A stretch of DNA of 64,000 nt, from the NCBI GenBank assembly GCA_902775135.1, contig CACYKY010000011.1, forward strand, positions 1 to 64,000, in the 5' to 3' direction. Below the pieces are notes generated by a model. It saw nothing but the letters and a program-made list of their open reading frames with translations, had not been told where the DNA came from and did no database searches. Position 1 is the first letter of the stretch. The number at the start of each line of letters is the position of its first letter. The stretch is from an uncultured Bacteroidota bacterium (GTDB lineage: Bacteria; Bacteroidota; Bacteroidia; Bacteroidales; P3). Below, one piece after another: positions 20,949-29,300 of this stretch. Position numbers and translations under genes: made by a program.

Positions 20949-21442
20949 CGCTTCGATGGAGAGTGGAGTGTGGCGAGTGGAAGACGCATGAGGAACAGCG
21001 CGAAGCCACTCGCAGTTTGCTGTGCAATCTTTTAGGGAGTGTTGTTGTTGAACATGACGACAGGGGTGCTCCTTTTTTGCCGTTATCTCCCGAGCTGACG
21101 CTGAGCATCAGCCATTGTCGCAAGGCGGTAGCTGTTGCCGTGAGTGCTGAGGGACCTGTGGGCATCGATGTGGAAAGTCGTCGCAAAGTGAGCGAGTTGC
21201 TGATGGAGCGTGTGTGTGCACCGGAGGAACTGGCTGAGATCCGTGTGGCGGCCGACCCTACAATGGCTTTCCTTCAGTTGTGGACGCGCAAGGAGGCTGT
21301 CCTCAAGATGCGTCGTACTGGCATCCAGGGGTTCGGCAGCATGGTGCGTGCGCTGGAGGATAAAGATGTAATTATAAAAGATCTATCCTGTGACTTGCCT
21401 GATGTAGTGGCTTCCCTTGCCACTTGCAAAACTCGCCAATAA
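20945..21442 (+). CDS. 4'-phosphopantetheinyl transferase superfamily protein
   Basis: A 165-residue transferase that moves phosphopantetheine from CoA to a carrier-protein serine. Diagnostic motifs are SISHC (54-58), GIDVE (73-77, Mg-binding Asp) and WTRKEAVLK (113-121, catalytic Glu and Lys). It is short compared with Sfp-type enzymes, with a reduced C-terminal half. No other carrier-protein synthase gene is in the window, so the AcpP at 37538 is a possible substrate (inference). Coupled to DUF3467 by a 4-nt overlap. Confidence 0.9.
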   Translation: MTLRWRVECGEWKTHEEQREATRSLLCNLLGSVVVEHDDRGAPFLPLSPELTLSISHCRKAVAVAVSAEGPVGIDVESRRKVSELLMERVCAPEELAEIRVAADPTMAFLQLWTRKEAVLKMRRTGIQGFGSMVRALEDKDVIIKDLSCDLPDVVASLATCKTRQ

Positions 21443-21443
21443 T

Positions 21444-21995
21444 TCAAGGACGTATTATTTCTGTAGTGCCGTCGGGGTTGATTTTTACAATGCGGCTGCC
21501 GCGCGTCTCGTTGGATAGCAGCTCATGATAGGGCGGTAAGCAGAAGTCCACGCGGCGTTTGAGTCCCTCTTCAATTTCATTGTAGTTCCTGGGTGACGGA
21601 TGACCCGAGAGGTTGGCTGAGGTGCTTACCAAAGGTGCGCCGAGACGGTGGATAACCTCCTGGCAGAAGGTGTGATTGGGAATGCGGACCCCTAGTGAGC
21701 CGTCGGCGGCGGGAATGTTGTCGGCCACTTCGATGTGCATCTCGTCGTGCCATTTGGAGTAGGGGAGGATGTAGGTTGTTGGTCGTTCGTCGTTTCCCAT
21801 GTTCCATTTCCCCCTTTCCACTAGCACAAGCATGCTTTTTGTGTGGCTGCGCTCCTTGATGGAATATAGTCGCTCGACGGCGTCGTAGTTGCAAGCGTTG
21901 CATCCGATGCCCCATATGGTGTCGGTAGGGTAGAGGAGGGTTTTGCCTTGTTGCAGTACCTCAACAGTTTGCCGTATTACTTCTTCCATGTTCAT
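21444..21995 (-). CDS. L-threonylcarbamoyladenylate synthase (Sua5/YrdC family)
   Basis: A 183-residue YrdC-domain enzyme making threonylcarbamoyl-AMP, the first step of tRNA t6A37 modification. KTLLYPTDTIWGIGCNA (18-34) is the nucleotide-binding signature and STSANLSG a second conserved site. It has no C-terminal Sua5 extension, so it is the TsaC/YrdC form. Start: ATG at 21995 or the second ATG at 21989. An in-frame extension to 22034 would cross the promoter element and is rejected. It converges tail-to-tail with the transferase gene, with 1 nt between them. Confidence 0.92.
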   Translation of the reverse strand: MNMEEVIRQTVEVLQQGKTLLYPTDTIWGIGCNACNYDAVERLYSIKERSHTKSMLVLVERGKWNMGNDERPTTYILPYSKWHDEMHIEVADNIPAADGSLGVRIPNHTFCQEVIHRLGAPLVSTSANLSGHPSPRNYNEIEEGLKRRVDFCLPPYHELLSNETRGSRIVKINPDGTTEIIRP

Positions 21996-21999
21996 GTTG

Positions 22000-22007
22000 C
22001 AAAAGTA
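22000..22007 (-). promoter_or_regulatory. Promoter element of the threonylcarbamoyl-AMP synthase gene
   Basis: Read on the minus strand, TACTTTTG matches TAnnTTTG and ends only 4 nt before the first ATG. Transcription would start at or within a few bases of the start codon, implying a leaderless or near-leaderless mRNA. No clear upstream TTTG was seen. Confidence 0.55.
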
Positions 22008-22028
22008 CGAAAAAAATAGCATCCCCGC

Positions 22029-22059
22029 TTGCATGGATGAAAATTATTTTGTAATTTTG
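22029..22059 (+). promoter_or_regulatory. Promoter of the peptide transporter gene
   Basis: TTG at 22029-22031, 20 nt, then TAATTTTG at 22052-22059; this fits the Bacteroidota consensus and lies about 70 nt before the ATG at 22129. Confidence 0.65.
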
Positions 22060-22128
22060 CATATTGTTATATTGTTAAAAAATGTAAATAAATTAATTCA
22101 ATAAATTATAAACCAAAAAATTACAACT

Positions 22129-23718
22129 ATGTTTAAAAGTCATCCCAAAGGACTTGTCGCTGCTGCATTGAGTAATATGGGTGAGCGTTTTGGCTACTAT
22201 ATTATGAATGCTGTGCTGACATTGTTCATTTGTTCGAAGTTTGGATTGAGCGACAGCACTGCCACGATTATCTATTCGTGTTTCTATTTCGGCATTTACA
22301 TCATGGCTTTGCCAGGTGGTATCATTGCCGACCGTTTGCAGAACTTCAAGGGCACGATTATCGCTGGTCTGCTCACGATGGTGTTGGGTTATATCATCCT
22401 CTCCATCCCTGCCGGCTACGGCGCCCTCGATATTTCGATGACCACAGTGCTGGTAATCACTTGCATTGCCCTGCTTATCATCGCCTTCGGTAACGGCTTA
22501 TTCAAGGGCAATCTGCAGGCCATCGTGGGTCAAATGTACGACAACTTCGAGGCTGAAGCTGCCAAAAAAGGTCCTGAGGCCCTTGAGAAAGCTAAGAGCA
22601 AACGCGATCCGGGATTTCAGATTTTCTACATGTTCATCAATGTGGGCGGTTTGATAGCCCCCTTCGTGGCCCCGTTGCTCCGCAGCTGGTGGCTTGGCAT
22701 GAAGGGTATGGGCTATGAGTCAACCCTGCCAAAGCTCTGCCACATGTATCTCAACACTCCCGCCGAAATGACGACCGACCAGATGAATAACCTCAACACC
22801 CTGATGAACCAGGTGAACCAGGGCGGTCTCGACCTCACCGACATGGGTGCTGCATGCAGCAACTACCTCGAGGTGTTCAACACGGGTGTCCACTACAGTT
22901 TCATCGCCTCTATCGCTGCCATGCTTATCTCCCTCACCATCTTCCTCTGCACCAAGAAGGGTATGCCCAACCCCGTGAAGAAGGTTGTTGCTGCCGTCGA
23001 GGAGAAGAAGGAGGAACTCACTGCAGAGCAGAAAGCTGCTGCTATCAAGGATGTCAAACAGCGCATGGCCGGCCTCTATGCCGTTCTTGGTGTCTGTGTT
23101 TTCTTCTGGATGTCGTTCCATCAAAATGGTGTGTCGCTGTCGCTCTTCGCCCGCGACTTTGTCCATAACACCATCCCACCCGAGATTTTCCAGTGCATCA
23201 ACCCCTTCTTTGTAGTTGTGCTGACCTTCCCCATCATGTGGATTTTTGGCACCAAGTGGGGCCGCAAGTTCTCCACCCCCAGCAAGATTGCCATGGGTAT
23301 GGGCATCACTGCCCTAGCCTATGTGTTCTTGATGGTGTTCTCGATAGTGATGGGCTATCCCGGATCGCAGGATTACCTTGCTCTGCCCATTGATCAGCAG
23401 GCTGAAATGAAGGCTGGTCCGATGGTGCTTGTGGTTACCTATTTCTGCCTCACAGTGGCCGAACTCTTCATCAGTCCGCTGGGTATTAGCTTTGTCTCCA
23501 AGATTGCCCCGAAACATATCCAAGGTATCTGCCAGGGTCTTTGGCTGGGTGCCACAGGTATCGGCAATGCGTTGATTCTCCTTGGAGGTCAGCTGTATGA
23601 GAAGATGCCGAGCATTTGGATGTGTTGGGCAGTCTTCATGGTTATCTGCCTCATCGCCATGGGCATTATGCTTGGCATGCTGAAGTGGCTCGAGCGTATC
23701 ACCTCTCAGCAGCAGTAA
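22129..23718 (+). CDS. POT/PTR2 family peptide MFS transporter
   Basis: A 529-residue inner-membrane transporter of the proton-dependent oligopeptide family with about 12-14 predicted helices. The N-terminal signature reads SNMGERFGYY: the second Glu and the Arg of the proton-coupling ExxER motif (E19, R20) are present but the first position is Asn16. A long loop at about 200-245 (with DQMNNLNTLMNQVNQGG) and a charged Lys/Glu-rich cytoplasmic linker near 285-310 separate the two halves. A second-half PTR2 region (FISPLGISFVSKIAPK) is present. Likely imports di- or tripeptides; the substrate is inferred. Monocistronic, with its own promoter and terminator. Confidence 0.92.
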   Translation: MFKSHPKGLVAAALSNMGERFGYYIMNAVLTLFICSKFGLSDSTATIIYSCFYFGIYIMALPGGIIADRLQNFKGTIIAGLLTMVLGYIILSIPAGYGALDISMTTVLVITCIALLIIAFGNGLFKGNLQAIVGQMYDNFEAEAAKKGPEALEKAKSKRDPGFQIFYMFINVGGLIAPFVAPLLRSWWLGMKGMGYESTLPKLCHMYLNTPAEMTTDQMNNLNTLMNQVNQGGLDLTDMGAACSNYLEVFNTGVHYSFIASIAAMLISLTIFLCTKKGMPNPVKKVVAAVEEKKEELTAEQKAAAIKDVKQRMAGLYAVLGVCVFFWMSFHQNGVSLSLFARDFVHNTIPPEIFQCINPFFVVVLTFPIMWIFGTKWGRKFSTPSKIAMGMGITALAYVFLMVFSIVMGYPGSQDYLALPIDQQAEMKAGPMVLVVTYFCLTVAELFISPLGISFVSKIAPKHIQGICQGLWLGATGIGNALILLGGQLYEKMPSIWMCWAVFMVICLIAMGIMLGMLKWLERITSQQQ

Positions 23719-23742
23719 TCGTTGCACAGTAGAGCTAAATGT

Positions 23743-23780
23743 AAAGCCGTGGGCATCCTTTAGGTGCCCACGGCTTTTTT
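23743..23780 (+). terminator. Terminator of the peptide transporter gene
   Basis: AAAGCCGTGGGCA (23743-23755) pairs perfectly with TGCCCACGGCTTT (23765-23777), followed by a T run. Confidence 0.92.
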
Positions 23781-23787
23781 ATGCTTC

Positions 23788-23823
23788 AGTGAAAAAAGAA
23801 AACCCCGAGCGGTTTGCTCGGAG
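23788..23823 (-). terminator. Terminator of the rpmB-rpsU unit
   Basis: On the minus strand CCGAGC-AAACC-GCTCGG (23805-23821) is followed by GGTTTTCTTTTTT, a short but typical intrinsic terminator 50 nt after the rpsU stop. Confidence 0.8.
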
Positions 23824-23872
23824 TCTTGCTTTCCAATGCGTCGATTCCAACGCGGTTGCGGTGAGGGCTCTC

Positions 23873-24070
23873 TTATTTGTCGAGCTCCTGCTGGCGCAGG
23901 TGCTGGACGTAGATGGCCTTCAGGTGCTTCTCGCGATTGATGACACTGGGCTTGGTGAACTGCTGACGACGGCGCATCTCTTTCACCACGCCGGTTTTCT
24001 CGAATTTGCGTTTCAGTTTCTTGAGGGCGCGTTCGAGGTTGTCACCTTCTTTAATAGGAACTACGATCAT
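23873..24070 (-). CDS. rpsU: 30S ribosomal protein S21
   Basis: S21 (65 aa) sits near the anti-Shine-Dalgarno end of 16S rRNA and, in Bacteroidota, helps keep that sequence occluded. It starts MIVVPIKEGDNLERALKKLK and has the basic VVKEMRRRQQFTKPS stretch. Full length. It lies 62 nt downstream of rpmB and is probably co-transcribed. Confidence 0.97.
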   Translation of the reverse strand: MIVVPIKEGDNLERALKKLKRKFEKTGVVKEMRRRQQFTKPSVINREKHLKAIYVQHLRQQELDK

Positions 24071-24132
24071 TGTTAATACCTCTTTCTTGTTAAGGGTTAA
24101 TAATAAATTGTTATTTAAGACTCATTGTCTTC

Positions 24133-24372
24133 TTAGAACATCAAGTGGCCTTGGGCGGCGGCATCGTTAAGGGCGGCGATGATGCCTTTCTTATTGATGA
24201 TGCGCATGCCTTTGGCGGAGACCTTCAGGGTAATCCACATGTCCTCCTCGGGAATGTAGAATTTCTTGGTCTGCAGGTTGGGCGAGAAGGTACGCTTGGT
24301 GTGGATGCGGGAGTGCGAAACATTGTTGCCCACAATCACTTTCTTTCCGGTAATTTCACATTTTTTCGACAT
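24133..24372 (-). CDS. rpmB: 50S ribosomal protein L28
   Basis: L28 (79 aa) is a large-subunit protein. It begins MSKKCEITGKKVIVGNNVSH and contains the RTFSPNLQTKKF segment and the KGMRIINKKG core. The usual Bacteroidota companion rpmG (L33) is not next to it; rpsU follows instead. Expressed from a consensus promoter about 70 nt upstream. Confidence 0.97.
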   Translation of the reverse strand: MSKKCEITGKKVIVGNNVSHSRIHTKRTFSPNLQTKKFYIPEEDMWITLKVSAKGMRIINKKGIIAALNDAAAQGHLMF

Positions 24373-24438
24373 TGTAGTATAATTTTTATTGTTTATTTAC
24401 GTTATTCATTCGCACACTTTTTGATGCGAAAACGGCTG

Positions 24439-24469
24439 CAAAAGTACCATCTTTTTTCGACATGGCAAA
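24439..24469 (-). promoter_or_regulatory. Promoter of rpmB-rpsU
   Basis: On the minus strand TTTG (24466-24469), exactly 19 nt, then TACTTTTG (24439-24446): a full consensus match. Confidence 0.85.
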
Positions 24470-24627
24470 ACGTTTCGCCTTTCAAAAGTCGCTTTTTAAA
24501 CTTTTTTAACAATTTGATAAATATAACTAGTTGTAATACATGTAATTGATGTTTGTGCTAAAATGGAATTTAACATATTCTTTTCAGTTAGTTAGCAGTC
24601 TTTTCTCGTTTAATTTGGCTTACTTTT

Positions 24628-25686
24628 ATGTCACTTTTGCAAAAATTGAACACATGGTACGAGGACTATGGGCGCACTCTTCCTTGGAGGGGTATCGACG
24701 ACCCTTATCGTATCTGGCTCTCGGAAATCATACTTCAGCAGACACGCATTGAACAAGGGCGCGATTACTATTATCGATTTGTCGAAGCCTTCCCTTCGGT
24801 AGCTGATTTGGCTGCCGCTAGTGAGGATCAGGTGTTGCGTTTGTGGCAAGGGTTGGGCTACTATTCGCGTGCACGTAACCTACATGCAGCCGCGCAATAT
24901 ATTATGAAAGAATGTAGTGGTCGATTCCCCGAAACCCACGAGGGCATCCTTCGCCTCAAAGGGGTTGGTCGCTACACGGCAGCCGCCATCGCCTCGTTTG
25001 CTTTCCGCTTGCCCTATCCGGTTATCGACGGCAATGTCTACCGTTTCGTCAGTCGTCTCTATGGCATCACTACCCCCATTGGCACCGATGCTGCTTATAG
25101 TGAATTCGAACAATTGTTGCTCAGGCAGATAGACCGTAGTCGGCCCGACCGTTTCAATGCAGCCCTGATGGATTTCGGTTCGCTGCAATGCAAACCACAA
25201 CCCGACTGCAAGACTTGTCCCTTCGCCGACGAGTGCGATGCGCTACAGACGGGCCGCGTAGATCTGTTGCCTGTCAAGGCGGCAAAGGCTAAGCCCATCG
25301 ATCGATGGTTTTATTACTTCGATATCCGTTGGCCTCAGGACAGGACTAGTTGTACCCTGTTGGAGCAGCGGACCGGCAAGGATATCTGGCGCGGCCTGTA
25401 CCAGTTCCCTCTGCTTGAGACGGAGAATGTGCTTGACGGCGATGCATTGGCTGCTGCTGCCTTGCATTTCATTACCGAGGAGTTCGGAATCACGGCCGCA
25501 AGCTTCCAGGTCTCGGACCCCTTCAAACATCAACTTACCCACCGCACCATTCACGCTCGATTTCTACGGGTAGAACTACGCTCAAAACCATCCAAAGTAC
25601 CGCCGAAATACCGCGTTGCTGAGGTTGAAATGATAAAAAAAATACCGGTGTCGAGATTGATTGATAGATATTTGCAGTCTTTGTGA
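24628..25686 (+). CDS. mutY: A/G-specific adenine DNA glycosylase
   Basis: MutY (352 aa) removes A paired with 8-oxoG, preventing G:C to T:A changes. The catalytic domain has LSEIILQQT, the helix-hairpin-helix LKGVGRYTAAAIASF and the catalytic Asp in PVIDGNV. A [4Fe-4S] loop with Cys188, 194, 197 and 203 follows, and a NUDIX-like C-terminal domain that recognises 8-oxoG (about 225-350). The first two Cys are 5 residues apart instead of the usual 6. The ATG at 24628 matches the family N-terminus. No operon partner; ssb follows after 79 nt. Confidence 0.95.
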   Translation: MSLLQKLNTWYEDYGRTLPWRGIDDPYRIWLSEIILQQTRIEQGRDYYYRFVEAFPSVADLAAASEDQVLRLWQGLGYYSRARNLHAAAQYIMKECSGRFPETHEGILRLKGVGRYTAAAIASFAFRLPYPVIDGNVYRFVSRLYGITTPIGTDAAYSEFEQLLLRQIDRSRPDRFNAALMDFGSLQCKPQPDCKTCPFADECDALQTGRVDLLPVKAAKAKPIDRWFYYFDIRWPQDRTSCTLLEQRTGKDIWRGLYQFPLLETENVLDGDALAAAALHFITEEFGITAASFQVSDPFKHQLTHRTIHARFLRVELRSKPSKVPPKYRVAEVEMIKKIPVSRLIDRYLQSL

Positions 25687-25696
25687 ATATCTTTAT

Positions 25697-25727
25697 TTCG
25701 TAAATTCAGAAAAAATATGTAATTTCG
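25697..25727 (+). promoter_or_regulatory. Putative promoter of ssb
   Basis: TTCG at 25697-25700, 19 nt, then TAATTTCG at 25720-25727; both boxes differ from consensus by one base. It lies about 40 nt before the ssb ATG. Confidence 0.4.
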
Positions 25728-25765
25728 CACTCTGAATTCGACTAATTATAAACTGTAAACTAAGT

Positions 25766-26197
25766 ATGATTGGAGTCAATAAAGTTATCCTAGTTGGAAA
25801 CGTTGGAAAGAATCCTGATGTAGTTACCTTCCCCTCCGAGGGGGCCGCTCCTGTTAAGAAAGCCTCCTTCCCGCTTGCAACAACCGAATATCGCCGTAAT
25901 CGCGAAAACGAAAGAGTGGAAATCACCGAATGGCATAATGTGGTGTGCTGGCGTGGCTTGGCTGATATCGCCGAGCGCATCCTCCACAAAGGCGCCCAGA
26001 TCTATGTTGAGGGACGCCTTCAAAGCCGTACTTGGGAAGACAAAGAGGGCAACAAACGCCACGTCACAGAGGTGGTTGCAGACAATCTCCTACTCCTGTC
26101 CAATCGCCAGCGCAACGATGAGTCTCAGCAGGTCAATAACCCTTTGATGGATATTCTCAACAACGAGACAGAACCGCTAGGGGATCTTCCTTTCTGA
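25766..26197 (+). CDS. ssb: Single-stranded DNA-binding protein
   Basis: SSB (143 aa) coats single-stranded DNA in replication and repair. The OB fold is recognisable from MIGVNKVILVGNVGKNPDV, the TEWHNVVCW strand and the AQIYVEGRLQSRTWEDKEG hairpin. The linker is short, and the C-terminus ends in an acidic GDLPF tip, the usual docking site for partner proteins. Length is normal for Bacteroidota. Confidence 0.97.
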   Translation: MIGVNKVILVGNVGKNPDVVTFPSEGAAPVKKASFPLATTEYRRNRENERVEITEWHNVVCWRGLADIAERILHKGAQIYVEGRLQSRTWEDKEGNKRHVTEVVADNLLLLSNRQRNDESQQVNNPLMDILNNETEPLGDLPF

Positions 26198-26247
26198 AGT
26201 AAAACGGATTAGGTTCGTATTAGGGCTTTGCCAAGTCCACGCCAACT

Positions 26248-26284
26248 CCTTATCAACTCCTACCCAGGGTGGGGGCTGATAGGG
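26248..26284. terminator. Possible bidirectional hairpin between convergent genes
   Basis: CCTTATCA (26248-26255) can pair with TGATAGGG (26277-26284), with further pairing of CCTACCC and GGGTGGG inside. There is no clear T run on either side. Placed between the convergent ssb and giant surface-protein genes. Confidence 0.3.
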
Positions 26285-26330
26285 GGTTAATGTTTATGAT
26301 AGTGGTTTATGAAGGGGCGTCTAAATAAGG

Positions 26331-29300
26331 CTAACGGATGAGTAGTACTGTTCCGATTTCGGATTTTAGGGAGTTGGGGTAGTCAATGGCATGGTAGATG
26401 AATCTCCAAACATAACTGCCCTGTGGACTATTGCCACCGTCCCAACCCATGTTGCCAAAGTCTGTGGTCTGAAATACCAGTAGGCCGTCGCGGTTGTATA
26501 TGAACAATTCGCCATCGATGACACCATGGGTGACAAGCGCGAAACGATTGTTGATGTCCAGGTTGGGTGTAAAGGCATTGGGCGCGAAGACGGCTACGCG
26601 GAGCACTGGAAGGAGATAGAAGGCGGTGTCGAGGCATTGGCCGTTGTAGACGCTGAGGGCAATGGCAATACTGTCGGTTTCGAGGTTGCCGCGGCCATAG
26701 AGTATACGTGAGGGTTCGTTCTGGCGGATGCCGTCGACATACCATGTACGTTCTACATATTCTTTTGAGACGTCATAGGCTGTGTAGTCCATTGTGTTGT
26801 ATTTCAGCGCTTCAGGGTTGACTTGCAGCTCGGCTTTGGGGACTTCCACGTGGCTAAGAACGATGCTTTTGCTGAAGGGGCAGAAGGGTGTCTCGCGATA
26901 GTCGGCATAGAGGGAATATTCGGTTGCTTCCGATGGGGCTACGGTGACGGTGAGGAGATCCTCGTTGTCGTCGAGCAGGCTGTCGTTTGGGAAGGATGAC
27001 CATCGCGTATAGGGAACACTGGAGGTGGCACTGATGGTATAGGTGCGGTGGAGACAGTCGGTGGAGTAACTGAAATCAATTCTCGGTAGGGCCATCTTGG
27101 TGAGGCGCAAGGCCAGTACGGAGTCGCATTGGAAAGCTGAGTTTAGGGTGTCCACCAAGAGGTGTTCTTCGTTGAGATAGGCCGAATCGCCGGTGACAGA
27201 GAAAGAGTGCCATTGGTAGGTTTGCCCATGGCAGAAGGTGTCTAGGCTCTCCTCGTAAGAGGAATAATGTACTGCAAGGTCGAGGGTGACGATGGAGTCG
27301 CATCCTCGGCGGGTGACAAGCACGACACGGGGACCCATTGTATCGGCATAGTAGACCATGTTGTCGAGCCACCTCATTGAGTCGCATATCATGTGCTGGT
27401 CAGTGAAAAAATGTGTGGAGTCGACGGTGAGGTCGAGGTGGTGAATGCTGTCGCATCCCCACATGTTGGTCAAACTGAGGTATGGGAGCGTGGTGGAAGC
27501 GGAGTAGGTGATTCCGTCGAGCCAGGTGGTGGAGTCGCAGGCGTGTACTTGCTCCACCGTAGCCGAAGTGTCGATGGCTACCACGCGCATGACCACTAGC
27601 GAGTCGATGCCGTTGAGGCTTTGCAAATGGACACTGTCAGCCATTGTTTGCAGATGGGCTATACGAGTGCCGTTGCCATTGGAGAAGGTGGAGCCGTTCC
27701 ATGTAAGCGGCAGGCTGTTTTGGCAGAGAGTGCTGTCAACGTAGGTGCGACGGTTCCGCTGCAGGTGGAGGGTGCGGAGCGAATCGCATCCATAGACGGC
27801 TTGCAGCAGGTGTGGATAGATTCCCGTGGTATCGTAAAGGGTGTGCTCGAAGGTGTAGGTGTCTCCGTCGTAGATTGTGTCGAAGAGGTGGATGTTGTAG
27901 GTGGGATAGACTTTCAGGTGGAGAGTCTGGAGGCTATCGCAGGTGTGGGATGTGAAGAGGTGATGGAGGAAGGAGCCTGTTTGACGGTAGGTCGAGTCAA
28001 TGAAAAAGCGTGAGGAGTCGTCGCAAATGGTATCGTAGGTGTGGTGGTCGTAGGCGGGCCATACGGTGAGATGAAGGGTGGTGATGCTGTCGCAGGAATG
28101 CTGCGAGAGGAGGTGGTGCGTATAGATACCGGAGGTGTCGTAGGTGTGCTGTGTGAATACTACCGATTGGTTGGAACAGATAGTGTCGTACGTGTGGTGG
28201 TCGAAGGTGGGATAAACTGTAAGATGGAGCGAGGAAAGACTGTCGCATCCGTGTACAGAGAGGAGGCTGTCGGTATGGTTTCCACTGGTGTTGAAGAGGC
28301 TGTCTCCGAAAGAGAAGACGGTATCGTCGCAGATCATGGTGGTCAGGTGGTGGTCGAAGAGTGGATGGACAGTGAGTCGCATGGTGACGACACTGTCGCT
28401 GCCGGTGTGTGAGAAGAATGTCGTGGTGCGGGTCATTGTGGCCGAAGCTGTGAGGGCTGTGTCAAAGGAGGCGTTATTCCAGATGTAGGGCAGAGCGCTG
28501 TGACAAAGGGTGTCGTAAAGGGTGGTATCGACATTCCAATGTACAAACAGTGAGTAGTTGATAGTGCTGTCGCATCCCGTTGCGTTGGCGATGGTGATTG
28601 TGGTGTCGGTTGTTGGTTGGGAGAAAATGGCACTGTTGAAAGTGTAGGGTAGGAGGTTCTCGACGATGGTGTCGTATACACTGCTGGATGTGGATGCGTT
28701 GACGGTTAGTAGGAGTGTGGTGGTGCTGTCGCATCCGACGGCGTTGGTGGTGATGCGTTGCGCAACGGCACCGCTTGTGGTGTATTCGGTGCCGTACCAG
28801 ACGAAGCGGTCGCAGGCTACGGCTATGGTATCGGCCGAAGAGGTGTCTTTGACGGTGAGAAACACGGTGCCTATGCTGTCGCATCCATAGATGGAATACT
28901 CGGTATAGGAATAACTTCCAGTATCGGTGGCGTTAGCGATGTGGATGGGCCCGTAGGTGTAAGGCAGTTCGGATGGGCAGATGACAGCGGTGTCATGAAG
29001 GTGGTACGTGGGATGTACCATGATGGTGTGGTTGAGGGTGTAGGGACAGTGGCTGGTGTCCTGTGCCGTAAGGGTATAGGTGGTGGTCGAAGTGGGTGAA
29101 ACAATGAGGGTATCGCTGCTCCAGGAGTGCCATAGGGCATTGCTGACGATGAGGGTGTCGTTGACAGGGCTGTTGTCGCACCGTTCGGTGGGACCGGTAA
29201 TGGATGGGTTGGGACCGGGAGGCATCAGGGTGATGGTCTTGCGAAGGGTGTCGGTGCAGAGGCCGTTGGCGATGGAAGAAACGAGAACGACCTCGTATTG

